From: Saprospiraceae bacterium
GTDB lineage: Bacteria; Bacteroidota; Bacteroidia; Chitinophagales; Saprospiraceae
DNA: 64,000 bases
Direction: 5' to 3'
Assembly (NCBI GenBank): GCA_041392805.1
Contig: JAWKLJ010000001.1
Span: 1,922,001-1,986,000, forward strand
A program made the translations under genes and the position numbers. Below, piece after piece: positions 32,881 through 41,611 of the stretch (position 1 is its first letter; each line of letters begins with the position of its first letter). The notes below the pieces were generated by a model. The model saw only the letters and a program-made list of their open reading frames with translations. It had not been told where the DNA came from and ran no database searches.

Positions 32881-35594
32881 AAACAAATGAATTGGCATAT
32901 ATTGATGGTATTTCATACCCGATTGCGGAAGGGGAGTCTATTCTACAATTTCTGAAAAGACATAAGGGCGAACATTACATCCCTACGCTTTGCCATGCCC
33001 CCAATCTGTCTCCAGGGGGATCGTGTCGGCTTTGCAGCGTTGAATTGGTCGAACCGGGCCATGACCAGGGTCGGGTAGTGGCTGCCTGCCACACCGCCGT
33101 TCGCCCAGCAGACCATATTCTTCCTCATTCTGCCCGCATGCGTCGACTCCGAAAAAACATTGTGGAGCTAATCATAAGCGATCATCCATTGGATTGCCTG
33201 ACTTGCGAGGCCAATGGCAATTGCCAATTGCAGGAAGTCGCCTCCAAAGTAGGAATTACTCAAATGAGGTATCGGAATGGGAAGAATCATTTGAACCTTG
33301 AAAAAGAAGTGGCTCACCCTTATCTGACATCTGACTTATCCAAGTGTATCCATTGCAATTTGTGTGTAAAGGCATGTGATGAAATTCAGGGAGAATTTGT
33401 TTTGGCCAATTATGGGCGAGGATTCGAGAGCAGGATCATAAAAGGGATGGACACGACCTTTTCCGATTCCAATTGCGTGTCTTGTGGTGCATGTGTCCAA
33501 GCCTGTCCAACGGCAGCCATCTCTGATATTTTCAAATCCCAGGCGAGAGAGGCGACCCACCAGGTACGCACCGTATGTACGTATTGTGGCGTAGGCTGCA
33601 ACCTGGACATTGCCGTATCAGGCTCACAAGTACTAGGAATCAGCGCGCCCCTTGATGCGGAGGTCAACCAAGGGCATACCTGTTTGAAAGGCAGATATGC
33701 TTTTCAATTTTACAAACATCCTGACCGGCTGCAACAACCGCTGATCCGAAAAGCGGGTACATTGGTTCCGGCCACTTGGGAAGAAGCCTATGATTATATC
33801 GCCAGCAAATTGGAAAGCTTGATAAAAGAGGAGGGTCCTGATAGCATTGCCGGTATTTCTTCGGCTCGCTGTACCAATGAAGAAAATTATTTGATGCAAA
33901 AATTCTTCCGTGCGGTAATTGGAACGAACAACATTGATGGTTGCGCTCGAATTTGCCATGCACCAACTGCTATTGGAATGCAAACAGCCTTTGGTATGGG
34001 GGCTGCCACCAATTCCATCGCCGATATAGCGCACACCGACTGCATACTGCTCATTGGGGCGAATCCAACGGCTGCCCACCCCGTTACGGGTGCTAAAATA
34101 AAGCAAGCAGCGATCCAAGGGAAAACGTTAATTGTCATTGATCCCAGGAAGACGGACCTGGCCCGTTTGGCTACCTATCACCTCGCTTTGCGACCAGGCA
34201 CCAATGTGGCGCTACTCAATATGTTACTCTATTTTGTTGTCAAGGAAAAACTCGTAGACCAATCCTTTATTGAAGCGCGCTGTGAGGGTTATGAAGCACT
34301 AGCAAGCCAGCTATTAGCACTTGATGTAGCTGCCATGGAGGCTATTTGTGGCGTTGATCGGGCCTTGGTCAAAGCGGCCGCTATCGCCTATGCTTCGGCA
34401 CCCGCCGCCATGAGCTTCCACGGTCTGGGGGTAACGGAGCACCGTCAGGGGACCCAAGGAGTCATGCTAGTGGCAGACCTGGCCATGCTGACGGGGAATA
34501 TCGGCAGACCAGGCACCGGTGTCAATCCACTGCGTGGCCAAAATAACGTTCAGGGAGCAGCCGATATGGGGGTTCAGCCCAATCAAGGAGCAGGTTATTT
34601 AAAAATGGCAGATCCTCTATCCCGCCAATTTTATGAAAAGGTATATGGTGTTCCAATGCCTGACGTTCCAGGGTTGACGATACCCCGCATGTTTGATGCC
34701 GCACTGGAAGGAAAGCTCAAAGCCCTTTGGATCATGGGAGAAGATGTGGTCCAGACTGAGCCCAACACGGCAAAAATCGAACAAGCCCTAAGCCAGTTGG
34801 AATGCTTGGTGGTCCAGGAACTCTTTTTATCTGCTACGGCCAAATTTGCCCATGTGGTATTGCCAGGTGCTTCTTTTCTGGAAAAAAACGGCACCTTCAC
34901 CAATGGCGAAAGGCGCATTCAGCGGGTGAATCAAGCCATCCCACCATTGGCAGGAACCAAGCCTGATGGTCAGATCGTCATTGATATGATGAACAAAATG
35001 GGTTACCCTCAAGCGGACTACCATCCCGAGTGGATTCTGACAGAAATTGCGCAGGTCGTGCCTTTTTTTGCAGGAGTGAAATGGGCAACTTTAGGTTCGA
35101 ATGGCAAGCAATGGCCCGTACAAGTCAATGGCACAGACACGAAAATATTACACCAGGATAGCTTTAAGCGCGGCAAAGGGCTGTTGCAGTTTTTCCATTT
35201 TAAAGAAAGTCCAGAAATAGAACAAAACAGCGAGCAATTTCCCTTCATCCTCACCACCAATAGATCACTCTATCATTATAATAGCGGCAGCATGACCCGT
35301 CGTACCGAAGATACCCTGATCAGTGGGGAAGATGTTTTATTAATTCATCCGGAAGATGCGGCAAAGAAGGCCATTCAAGATGGCGAAATCATAAGCATCA
35401 GTGCAGCCAGGGGGCAGACCCAAATACGTGCTGTCATCTCGAGAATGGTTAAACCGGGTATCCTCAGCACAACCTTTCATTTTCCGGAGGTCCTTATCAA
35501 CCAAATCACCAGTGAGGTATTAGATACCGAAGCTGATTGCCCCGAATACAAGGTGGTAGCTGTCGATATTCATAAGATTAAGGGGAGTGTTTAA
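32877..35594 (+). CDS. Formate dehydrogenase, alpha (molybdopterin) subunit
   Basis: 905 residues, cytoplasmic; oxidises formate to CO2. The N-terminal NuoG-like 2Fe-2S ferredoxin domain has GSCRLCSVE. Further Fe-S sites are HPLDCLTCEANGNCQLQ and two 4Fe-4S motifs, CIHCNLCVKACDE and CVSCGACVQACPT. The catalytic domain begins CTYCGVGCNLDI. The metal-ligand residue is Cys360 in CARICHAPTA (not selenocysteine), followed by the invariant His. The C-terminal cofactor-binding domain contains TNRSLYHYNSGSMTRRT. It needs bis-MGD molybdenum or tungsten cofactor, whose genes are not in the window. The 3' end overlaps the convergent glycosyltransferase gene by 4 bp. Confidence 0.92.
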   Translation: MKTNELAYIDGISYPIAEGESILQFLKRHKGEHYIPTLCHAPNLSPGGSCRLCSVELVEPGHDQGRVVAACHTAVRPADHILPHSARMRRLRKNIVELIISDHPLDCLTCEANGNCQLQEVASKVGITQMRYRNGKNHLNLEKEVAHPYLTSDLSKCIHCNLCVKACDEIQGEFVLANYGRGFESRIIKGMDTTFSDSNCVSCGACVQACPTAAISDIFKSQAREATHQVRTVCTYCGVGCNLDIAVSGSQVLGISAPLDAEVNQGHTCLKGRYAFQFYKHPDRLQQPLIRKAGTLVPATWEEAYDYIASKLESLIKEEGPDSIAGISSARCTNEENYLMQKFFRAVIGTNNIDGCARICHAPTAIGMQTAFGMGAATNSIADIAHTDCILLIGANPTAAHPVTGAKIKQAAIQGKTLIVIDPRKTDLARLATYHLALRPGTNVALLNMLLYFVVKEKLVDQSFIEARCEGYEALASQLLALDVAAMEAICGVDRALVKAAAIAYASAPAAMSFHGLGVTEHRQGTQGVMLVADLAMLTGNIGRPGTGVNPLRGQNNVQGAADMGVQPNQGAGYLKMADPLSRQFYEKVYGVPMPDVPGLTIPRMFDAALEGKLKALWIMGEDVVQTEPNTAKIEQALSQLECLVVQELFLSATAKFAHVVLPGASFLEKNGTFTNGERRIQRVNQAIPPLAGTKPDGQIVIDMMNKMGYPQADYHPEWILTEIAQVVPFFAGVKWATLGSNGKQWPVQVNGTDTKILHQDSFKRGKGLLQFFHFKESPEIEQNSEQFPFILTTNRSLYHYNSGSMTRRTEDTLISGEDVLLIHPEDAAKKAIQDGEIISISAARGQTQIRAVISRMVKPGILSTTFHFPEVLINQITSEVLDTEADCPEYKVVAVDIHKIKGSV

Positions 35595-36559
35595 AGCTGT
35601 TCCGCAAAAGTTTCCGCTTGATCTAGCATGCACTTGAAATGCCCTTGGGGACAAGTTTGGTGCCCTATTTTGGAGCAGGGCCGGCAGGAGAGTCCTTGCA
35701 CTTGAAGGCTTGTATTCAGGTTTACGCCTTCCGAGTAGTAAGGAGCCATCCCAAACTCGGGGATGGTATTGCCCCATACGGAGATGATTTCTTTTTGAAA
35801 GGCGGCGGCGATGTGCATCAGGCCGGTATCATGGGTGATCACTTTCCAGGCTTGGCGGACGATAGAAGCAGACTGATGGAGGCGCAATTGGCCGCAGCTA
35901 TTGATCGTATGCGGGCCAGCGGCATCGGCGATCGCCTGTCCGATCTCAGCTTCCTCCGGGCCGCCCAGCAAAATGATGGGATGCTTGATTTTTTGACAGA
36001 TAGCGATGATTTTCGGCGCGGGGAGTCGCTTGGTGGCGTGGGCCGCCCCGATCACAAAGGCGATATAGGGCTTCGGCGCATCCCCTAATAAAGTAGCCGG
36101 ATTGACCTCTTGTACCGTGGGAATAAAATAATCCAGGCCTTTGCCATCATTTACAACACCCAGGTGTCTAACCGTTGCCAGGTATCGATCGACAATGTGT
36201 ACAGCTGGAAGGCGATTGAGCTTGAAGCGCACCATTAGCCATTTTTCCCAATTGAGTTTATCAAACGATCGACTGGGTTTTCTAAGCAACAACTTGACCT
36301 GAGCGGAGCGAAGATTGCGGTGGAGATCAATGATATAGTCAAAACCTTCTTTCTTTAAATCAGCTAAGACCTCCCCTACCCTTTTTTCAATCGTGTGTAT
36401 CTTATGAATGTAAGGATTGGCCTCCAATACCTGCCTAAACCCTTTTTTAGTGAGGTAATGGACCTCTGCATTCAATTGTACTTTCAAACACCGAGCCACA
36501 GGGGTGGTCAGTACAATATCTCCGATGGAACTGAACCGAATGATTAATATTTTCTTCAC
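35591..36559 (-). CDS. Glycosyltransferase family 9 (heptosyltransferase-like)
   Basis: 322 residues, cytoplasmic face of the inner membrane. It starts KKILIIRFSSIGDIVLTTPVAR, the diagnostic GT9 N-terminus. The sugar-nucleotide region is in PIILLGGPEEAEIG and KVITHDTGLMHIAAAF. It probably transfers heptose or a similar sugar to lipopolysaccharide core. The start codon is GTG at 36559. A TACTTTTG -7 box lies only 4 bp upstream. The C-terminus carries several cysteines (SCRPC, TCP, KC), which is a common GT9 feature. Confidence 0.9.
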   Translation of the reverse strand: MKKILIIRFSSIGDIVLTTPVARCLKVQLNAEVHYLTKKGFRQVLEANPYIHKIHTIEKRVGEVLADLKKEGFDYIIDLHRNLRSAQVKLLLRKPSRSFDKLNWEKWLMVRFKLNRLPAVHIVDRYLATVRHLGVVNDGKGLDYFIPTVQEVNPATLLGDAPKPYIAFVIGAAHATKRLPAPKIIAICQKIKHPIILLGGPEEAEIGQAIADAAGPHTINSCGQLRLHQSASIVRQAWKVITHDTGLMHIAAAFQKEIISVWGNTIPEFGMAPYYSEGVNLNTSLQVQGLSCRPCSKIGHQTCPQGHFKCMLDQAETFAEQL

Positions 36560-36563
36560 GCAG

Positions 36564-36571
36564 CAAAAGTA
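36564..36571 (-). promoter_or_regulatory. Predicted -7 box of the GT9 gene
   Basis: Minus-strand TACTTTTG fits TAnnTTTG and ends 4 bp before the GTG start codon. No TTG at -33 was found. Confidence 0.3.
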
Positions 36572-36656
36572 GGAAGTAGCAGGGGGAAAGTTGACATGTT
36601 CAGGTTTTAAATTTACGGTTCTCTACCATTTTTGCACTTTTGCCAGACAAGGAAAT

Positions 36657-37424
36657 TTACTTGAGTGAGACCTCAATATGCTCCGTATCAATCCGAGAAA
36701 GCTCCTTCATTTGTCCAGCCTCAAACATTTGGTCAAAGGTTTCGACGGCGCGGGAGTCTGGCTCCGGTTGATAATTGATGTAATCAGCAAAGCGGATACC
36801 TTCAATGGTTCTTATATTATACGCCTCTCGAAAGCGAGCGCCGCCACCGTCTACGATATAATTATAAGCCAGGTAATCCAGGGTATAATCTTTGCTGTGT
36901 ATCCAATAGACAAATACATCCTCAAAGTCTTTACCGCCACCTTCCTGTCGAAAAGTTACTTTGATTTTGTGGTAAGGCTGTCCTTTCAAAGTGGTTTCCC
37001 CCAAGTAAGTTTTCCTAACCGCAGGGTCATTGAGGAAATAAGGCAAAAGGGCAAAATAGAAAACCGAGTTAATGGAATTCGCATAGGCAGCGCTGTCCTT
37101 GGCATTTAGGCTGACCCCTTCGCCATTCACCTTTCTCGTTAATCCTTCATTATTCAATATATCGTGTAGAACGATTCCATCTTCTTGGGTAAAAAAGCGT
37201 TCATAAGTAAAAATGCCATTATTCCGTTCTCCCTGGTAATGGCGATCGCGAAAATCAAAAGCCAATGTCAGCGCATTAAAAGCGGCCCCGCCATGTTTTT
37301 CAATACATTTATCTACGATATCCTGCGCAAAATCTGCCTTGGGGGATACGGCTGAAGTATCACCTTCTTTAGCACCACAGGCTAAAAAAAAAGAAACAAA
37401 ACTAAGTAGCAAGTATTTATTCAT
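36657..37424 (-). CDS. Lipoprotein of unknown function (DUF6503-like)
   Basis: 255 residues with a lipoprotein signal MNKYLLLSFVSFFLACG (lipobox FLAC, Cys16). The mature part has KCIEKHGGAAFNAL, DFRDRHYQGERN and a β-rich middle (YLGETTLKGQPYHKIKVTFRQ) as in LolA/LolB-like β-folds and the DUF6503 family. It probably sits in the outer or inner membrane. No function was recognised. Upstream is the 1.2-kb gene-free stretch. Confidence 0.72.
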   Translation of the reverse strand: MNKYLLLSFVSFFLACGAKEGDTSAVSPKADFAQDIVDKCIEKHGGAAFNALTLAFDFRDRHYQGERNNGIFTYERFFTQEDGIVLHDILNNEGLTRKVNGEGVSLNAKDSAAYANSINSVFYFALLPYFLNDPAVRKTYLGETTLKGQPYHKIKVTFRQEGGGKDFEDVFVYWIHSKDYTLDYLAYNYIVDGGGARFREAYNIRTIEGIRFADYINYQPEPDSRAVETFDQMFEAGQMKELSRIDTEHIEVSLK

Positions 37425-37538
37425 AATTTAATGCTTTTTATTTTAAAAATTCCAAACAGAATGTTGTTTGCCTTAATCCATTTAGAAACCGAAGAATTGT
37501 ACTTAAATTTAACATTTAAAAAAAAACTAATCTTTCTT

Positions 37539-37567
37539 TTGCAATATTCACAAAATTAATAATTTTG
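37539..37567 (+). promoter_or_regulatory. Orphan promoter with symmetric -7 region
   Basis: TTG (37539-37541), an 18-bp spacer and TAATTTTG (37560-37567) fit the Bacteroidota consensus on the plus strand. The -7 lies in a perfect 17-bp palindrome (37551-37567), so a second TAATTTTG faces the lipoprotein gene on the minus strand. No plus-strand gene follows until 38658. Confidence 0.4.
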
Positions 37568-37755
37568 TTATCGTTGAAATTTGCTAATTAATAATTTGGC
37601 TTCTTTTCAACTACACACTTATCCTTAAAAAACCTTATTTAATCCTCATTCCTTAGGATTAAAACAGCAAAAAACCACATCTACAGCCTATCTAAAATAA
37701 ACATGTAAACCCCTATTTTTCATAGTCAAATAGGCTATGATATATTTTTTGATTC

Positions 37756-37881
37756 TCTGACAATTTTCGTCCTTTTGAGTCAGGTGAAAGCAAAAGACAC
37801 AGCTTTCTTGCTCCTCCGCTAAGGCTTCGGCGCACGCGGATGGTCGCTTTAGTCCTTCACTTGACCACTAAAATTGTCAAA
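37756..37881. repeat. 126-bp imperfect inverted-repeat element, TTTGACAATTTT arms
   Basis: TCTGACAATTTTCGT (37756-37770) pairs with 37867-37881 (ACTAAAATTGTCAAA) with two mismatches. A second pair, GTCAGGTGAA with TTCACTTGAC, lies inside. In reverse complement the core reads GCGCCGAAGCCTTAGC, matching ACGCCGAAGTCCTAGC in the element at 48738-48950. The outer arms resemble those of the element at 22777-22883. Confidence 0.6.
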
Positions 37882-37934
37882 GAAAAATTTTTTATGTTCA
37901 GATTTAATACGATTTAACTTCTAAAACCTTATTC

Positions 37935-37960
37935 CTGCTTTAAGATGAAGCAGTTTTTTT
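37935..37960 (+). terminator. Orphan intrinsic terminator 1
   Basis: CTGCTT (37935-37940) pairs with AAGCAG (37948-37953), followed by seven T. A short stem; orientation plus. Confidence 0.5.
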
Positions 37961-38061
37961 GTTTTCACAAGCTGAGAATAGCTCATTATGTCTTCCTATT
38001 AGTGTAATAAGCATAGTGCTGTCTATTGACTAACCAAAATAGCATATTAATTAAGCTTCCG

Positions 38062-38109
38062 ATCCCAAGTACATTCTTCGAGTGTTGTTGTACTTGGGAT
38101 TTTTTTTTT
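38062..38109 (+). terminator. Orphan intrinsic terminator 2
   Basis: A perfect 12-bp stem ATCCCAAGTACA (38062-38073) with 38089-38100, 15-nt loop, then nine T. A strong plus-strand terminator without an upstream coding gene. Confidence 0.75.
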
Positions 38110-38551
38110 GTCTTTCACCTACCACTTCCTAACGGAGGAAGTACGTTCCCTAAAAAATATATTTTTTTTTCAACGCTGGGCACTTTTCTAAAAAAGTACG
38201 GCGTTAAGTTGGGGTATTCGAAATTAATAAAAGATCCCTATGAATGAAGAAAAAGGTTTTCCCTTCTATTTATTCATTTCACACACATACATACCCTGGT
38301 AAATTAACACTTCTTCCCAAAGAACTTTTTTTCTATCCATGACATATCTACCCAGTTAACCAAGCATGGCTATTGATTGCTTTATTGACCCCTAGTTTTT
38401 CTATTCAGTGTCAATTGAGCTACCTTTTCACACTTGGAAGGGTAAAAAAGCTATGTGGTTACCTGGAATAATCTAATACAATAGAACATTATTCACCAAT
38501 AACTGGATGAATGAGCGCCCTCATTATACTGCGTAATAGGGCACCATCACT

Positions 38552-38568
38552 GCATTTTGTCAAAATGC
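38552..38568. promoter_or_regulatory. 17-bp palindrome upstream of the T9SS metalloprotease
   Basis: GCATTTTG-T-CAAAATGC is a perfect palindrome 90 bp before ATG 38658. It could be an operator or a small hairpin in the leader. Confidence 0.35.
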
Positions 38569-38657
38569 GGACATCCAATTTATTGCCCAAACAGAAAAAA
38601 ATGAACAGTCACGCTTCACCTTTTTTATTTAGTAAACCGAAAACCGATTTCAAAATC

Positions 38658-41234
38658 ATGAAAATTCATTTCACCCTTCTATGGATTTTGGTCTTTGCAG
38701 GCCTGGCCCATACCCAAACACAATTATCTACCATTAGCCCAGCTGGATTAGTTCAGCTTGGTAAAAAAAGTGGATTATCTTTTGCCTCTAAATCTCTTTT
38801 TGAGTTGGATGCAGAAGGAAGAAATCGCTCAGAAATTGCCCAGGCGGGCATCAGCACCTACGATCACTTGCAACTAAAAGAAGAACAATTACAAGCGCTA
38901 TTGGCCGAATCACCCGCTGCTTTTCACATGCTTATTCCTTCTCAAAATCGCCAGCAGATGGAAGTGGAATTAGTAAAAGTTGATTTGCTTGCCGAAGGTT
39001 TTCGAGTCATCGAAAGCAGCGGAAACCGGCCTTTTCTACCTGAAACTGGCATCCATTACAGAGGCGTAGTAAAAGGCGTTGATAAGTCTTTGGTCGCTAT
39101 CAGTATCTTTGAAAACGAGGTTATGGGGCTCTTCAGCTTGCCTGACCAAGGCAATATTGTATTAGGCAAACTGGGCGACGACAGCCAGGTGCCTACAGAT
39201 AAATATGTGTTGTATAACGACCAGGAAATCAACAGGGCTACCCCTTTCGAGTGTGGAACACCCGATGATGGGCCAGGTTATACCAGAGAACAATTGCAGG
39301 ATATCACCAATGGAGGCGCCAGAGATGTTGGGGATTGTATCCGAATCTATTTTGAAGTAGATAATGATATTTACCGCGACAAAGGAAGCACGACGAACGT
39401 TGTCAATTATGTTACGGGCTTGTTTAATGAGGCAGCAACGCTTTATGCAAATGAAAATGTCAATTTGACCATTTCAGAAATCTTCGTTTGGAACAGCACC
39501 AGTCCATATGCAGGCAGCAGTAGTTCTGCCATGTTATCTCAGTTCCAGAATGTGAGAAGGAGTTTCAATGGTGATTTGGGGCAATTGCTTTCTTACCAGG
39601 CCAGTGGCGGTATTGCCGTACTAGATGGTCTGTGCCACCCCTATGTAGCCGCTCGCTTGAGTTTTTCGAGTATCAACAAAACCTATGCGGCTGTACCAAA
39701 TTATTCTTTCTCGGTCATGGTGGTCGCCCATGAACTGGGCCATTTGTTAGGTTCTCACCACACACATGCTTGCGTCTGGAATGGCAACAATACCGCTATT
39801 GATGGATGTGCGGGCTTTACAGAAGGCAATTGTGGCAATCCTGGCATTCCTTCTAATGGCGGAACAGTAATGTCCTATTGCCATATCAGTAGTACAGGCA
39901 TCAACTTCACGAAAGGTTTTGGCACCCAACCAGGCAATGTCATTCGCAACAATATTGCCACCTCTAGCTGTACGTCAGCCTGTTCGACAGGTGGCGGCGA
40001 CAACGGCGGCGGCGGCGACAATGGCGGTGGCGACAACGGCGGCGGTGGAGACAATGGCGGCGGTGGTGGCGGTGACAATGGTGGCGGTGGTGGCGACAAT
40101 GGTGGTGGCGGTGGCGGCGACAACGGTGGCCAATGTACGGACAACCTTGTTTACCTGGACCTTACGCTCGACAACTTTGGCATGGAGACCACCTGGGAAT
40201 TGCTGAACGCCAATGGCATTGCCATCGCTAGCGGGGGGCCTTATACGAAAAAAAAGGCGGGCGAGGTCATTCGCGACTCCTTCTGTTTGGCCGAGGCGTG
40301 TTATGCTTTCAAAATAATGGATAGTGACGGAGATGGTATTTGCTGTGCATATGGGCAGGGTGGATATTACATCTGGGATAGCAACGGCAATGTCTATGCA
40401 GATGGTGGTAATTTTGCAACAGAAGACATGGCTGACTTTTGTGTAGGCGAACCTAGCGCTGATAACGACGGCTGCCTTGCTATTAATTTTAACGACTATG
40501 TGATAGAATCTTATGGTTCTTTTCAAGATGCGGGTGACGCGGAGGTCATGAACAATGGTACCACACTGAAAATTGAAAATAATGCCTGGAAAGCCATTGC
40601 TGTTCGATATGACGTAACCCCCAATACCGTATTACAATTTGAATTTGGGTCAAGCATTGAAGGTGAAATTCACGGGATTGGAATGGATGATAATAATACC
40701 ATTTCATTTAGCAAGACCATCCAATTATATGGTACACAACGATGGGGTATCCAAAATCATCATGATTATAACGGGGCTTCGACCTGGAAGACTTATAGTA
40801 TACCTATTGGTCAATATTATACAGGGGCATTCAAATACCTGTTTTTTGTGGCCGATCACGATAGTGGTTTTGGGAATGGCAATTCTTTCTTCCGCAATGT
40901 GATATTGCACGAACCAGAGAACAATGAATGTTACCAAGGGCTTGTGGAGGAAACGAGCAACACCTCCGCCTTAGTTCCGGCCTCACTATCTGTATTCCCC
41001 AATCCTGCACAGGAGAAACTTCAGGTTGATTTTCCTGTCTCTGAAGGATTCCCCTCTCTGCTACGCATTTATGATGCGACAGGGCGGGTAGTTGAAGAAA
41101 AAACGATTGAAACCATTGAGAGCACTCATCATGAAACCCTCTCTATCAATCACTTAAGCCAAGGAACCTACTTTATTCAAATTACTCAGGGTGAAAACCT
41201 GTGGAGTAGTAAATTTAATATTAGTCGGCACTAA
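38658..41234 (+). CDS. Secreted reprolysin-like metalloprotease with T9SS sorting domain
   Basis: 858 residues from ATG 38658, where a signal peptide begins (IHFTLLWILVFAGLAHT); upstream in-frame ATGs give an unlikely extension. After a propeptide-like region comes a zinc protease domain with AHELGHLLGSHH (His358, Glu359, His362, third His in SHH) and the Met-turn GGTVMSYCH. A linker made of GGGDN-type repeats spans about residues 444-491. Two β domains follow, the first ending at WDSNGNVYADGG. The last about 75 residues (SVFPNPAQEKLQVDF, ending SKFNISRH) form a type A C-terminal sorting signal for type IX secretion. It is likely released or surface-bound and degrades protein. Confidence 0.9.
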   Translation: MKIHFTLLWILVFAGLAHTQTQLSTISPAGLVQLGKKSGLSFASKSLFELDAEGRNRSEIAQAGISTYDHLQLKEEQLQALLAESPAAFHMLIPSQNRQQMEVELVKVDLLAEGFRVIESSGNRPFLPETGIHYRGVVKGVDKSLVAISIFENEVMGLFSLPDQGNIVLGKLGDDSQVPTDKYVLYNDQEINRATPFECGTPDDGPGYTREQLQDITNGGARDVGDCIRIYFEVDNDIYRDKGSTTNVVNYVTGLFNEAATLYANENVNLTISEIFVWNSTSPYAGSSSSAMLSQFQNVRRSFNGDLGQLLSYQASGGIAVLDGLCHPYVAARLSFSSINKTYAAVPNYSFSVMVVAHELGHLLGSHHTHACVWNGNNTAIDGCAGFTEGNCGNPGIPSNGGTVMSYCHISSTGINFTKGFGTQPGNVIRNNIATSSCTSACSTGGGDNGGGGDNGGGDNGGGGDNGGGGGGDNGGGGGDNGGGGGGDNGGQCTDNLVYLDLTLDNFGMETTWELLNANGIAIASGGPYTKKKAGEVIRDSFCLAEACYAFKIMDSDGDGICCAYGQGGYYIWDSNGNVYADGGNFATEDMADFCVGEPSADNDGCLAINFNDYVIESYGSFQDAGDAEVMNNGTTLKIENNAWKAIAVRYDVTPNTVLQFEFGSSIEGEIHGIGMDDNNTISFSKTIQLYGTQRWGIQNHHDYNGASTWKTYSIPIGQYYTGAFKYLFFVADHDSGFGNGNSFFRNVILHEPENNECYQGLVEETSNTSALVPASLSVFPNPAQEKLQVDFPVSEGFPSLLRIYDATGRVVEEKTIETIESTHHETLSINHLSQGTYFIQITQGENLWSSKFNISRH

Positions 41235-41263
41235 TTTAAGCACCATAATTCAGTCCCTTTTTG

Positions 41264-41316
41264 CCGGTGTAAGCACCCTGTCTTAGGATATAGGTGTCTT
41301 ACACCGGTTTTTTTTT
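41264..41316 (+). terminator. Intrinsic terminator after the metalloprotease gene
   Basis: CCGGTGTAAG (41264-41273) pairs perfectly with 41298-41307 and is extended by CACC/GGTG inside, then nine T. The remaining gap to 41612 shows only a near-consensus TATCTTTA around 41412. Confidence 0.85.
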
Positions 41317-41611
41317 ACTTAGCGTTAAACACATGTGGATAAATTGCGTATAATTCTAGGGGGGGTAATCTATTACGCACCCTATGTATAATTCCTTTTA
41401 GAATTTTTCTGTATCTTTATATTTCGTCTTCTTTGATAATGCTTGTGTGTTCAGGGCACAAAAAATATCAGAGAACCCTATTTGTCGTTCATTGTGCTCG
41501 TTCTATCCTTTAGTCTTTAGAGATAAAATATTCATTTTAAACTTATTAAATCAGTCAAAAAAGCGATCTCTTTCCACTAACGATAAGCCAGCATTTAAGT
41601 ACCCCAAAAGA

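Larger units (their letters stand above)
37574..38109 (+). ncRNA. Candidate non-coding transcription unit
   Basis: The 37425-38657 gap has no credible ORF, yet on the plus strand it has a promoter-like pair (37539-37567) and two hairpin-plus-T-run terminators at 37935-37960 and 38062-38109. No coding gene stands upstream for these terminators to serve, since the genes just before it run on the minus strand. A transcript of about 380 or 535 nt would include an inverted-repeat element (37756-37881). No known RNA family was recognised. The rest of the gap, 38110-38550, shows only AT-rich sequence. Confidence 0.3.

Noticed and set aside
33633..34118. 161-residue antisense frame in the formate dehydrogenase alpha gene
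   Set aside because: Shadow of a strongly conserved gene; no domain seen.
38026..38247. 73-residue frame in the 1.2-kb gap
   Set aside because: It runs through the strong terminator at 38062-38109 and is rich in Phe from T-runs; not coding.
39975..40526. 183-residue antisense frame rich in Ala, Thr and Val inside the metalloprotease gene
   Set aside because: It arises from the GGC/GAC repeat of the Gly-Asp-Asn linker read backward; the sense protein has clear domains.
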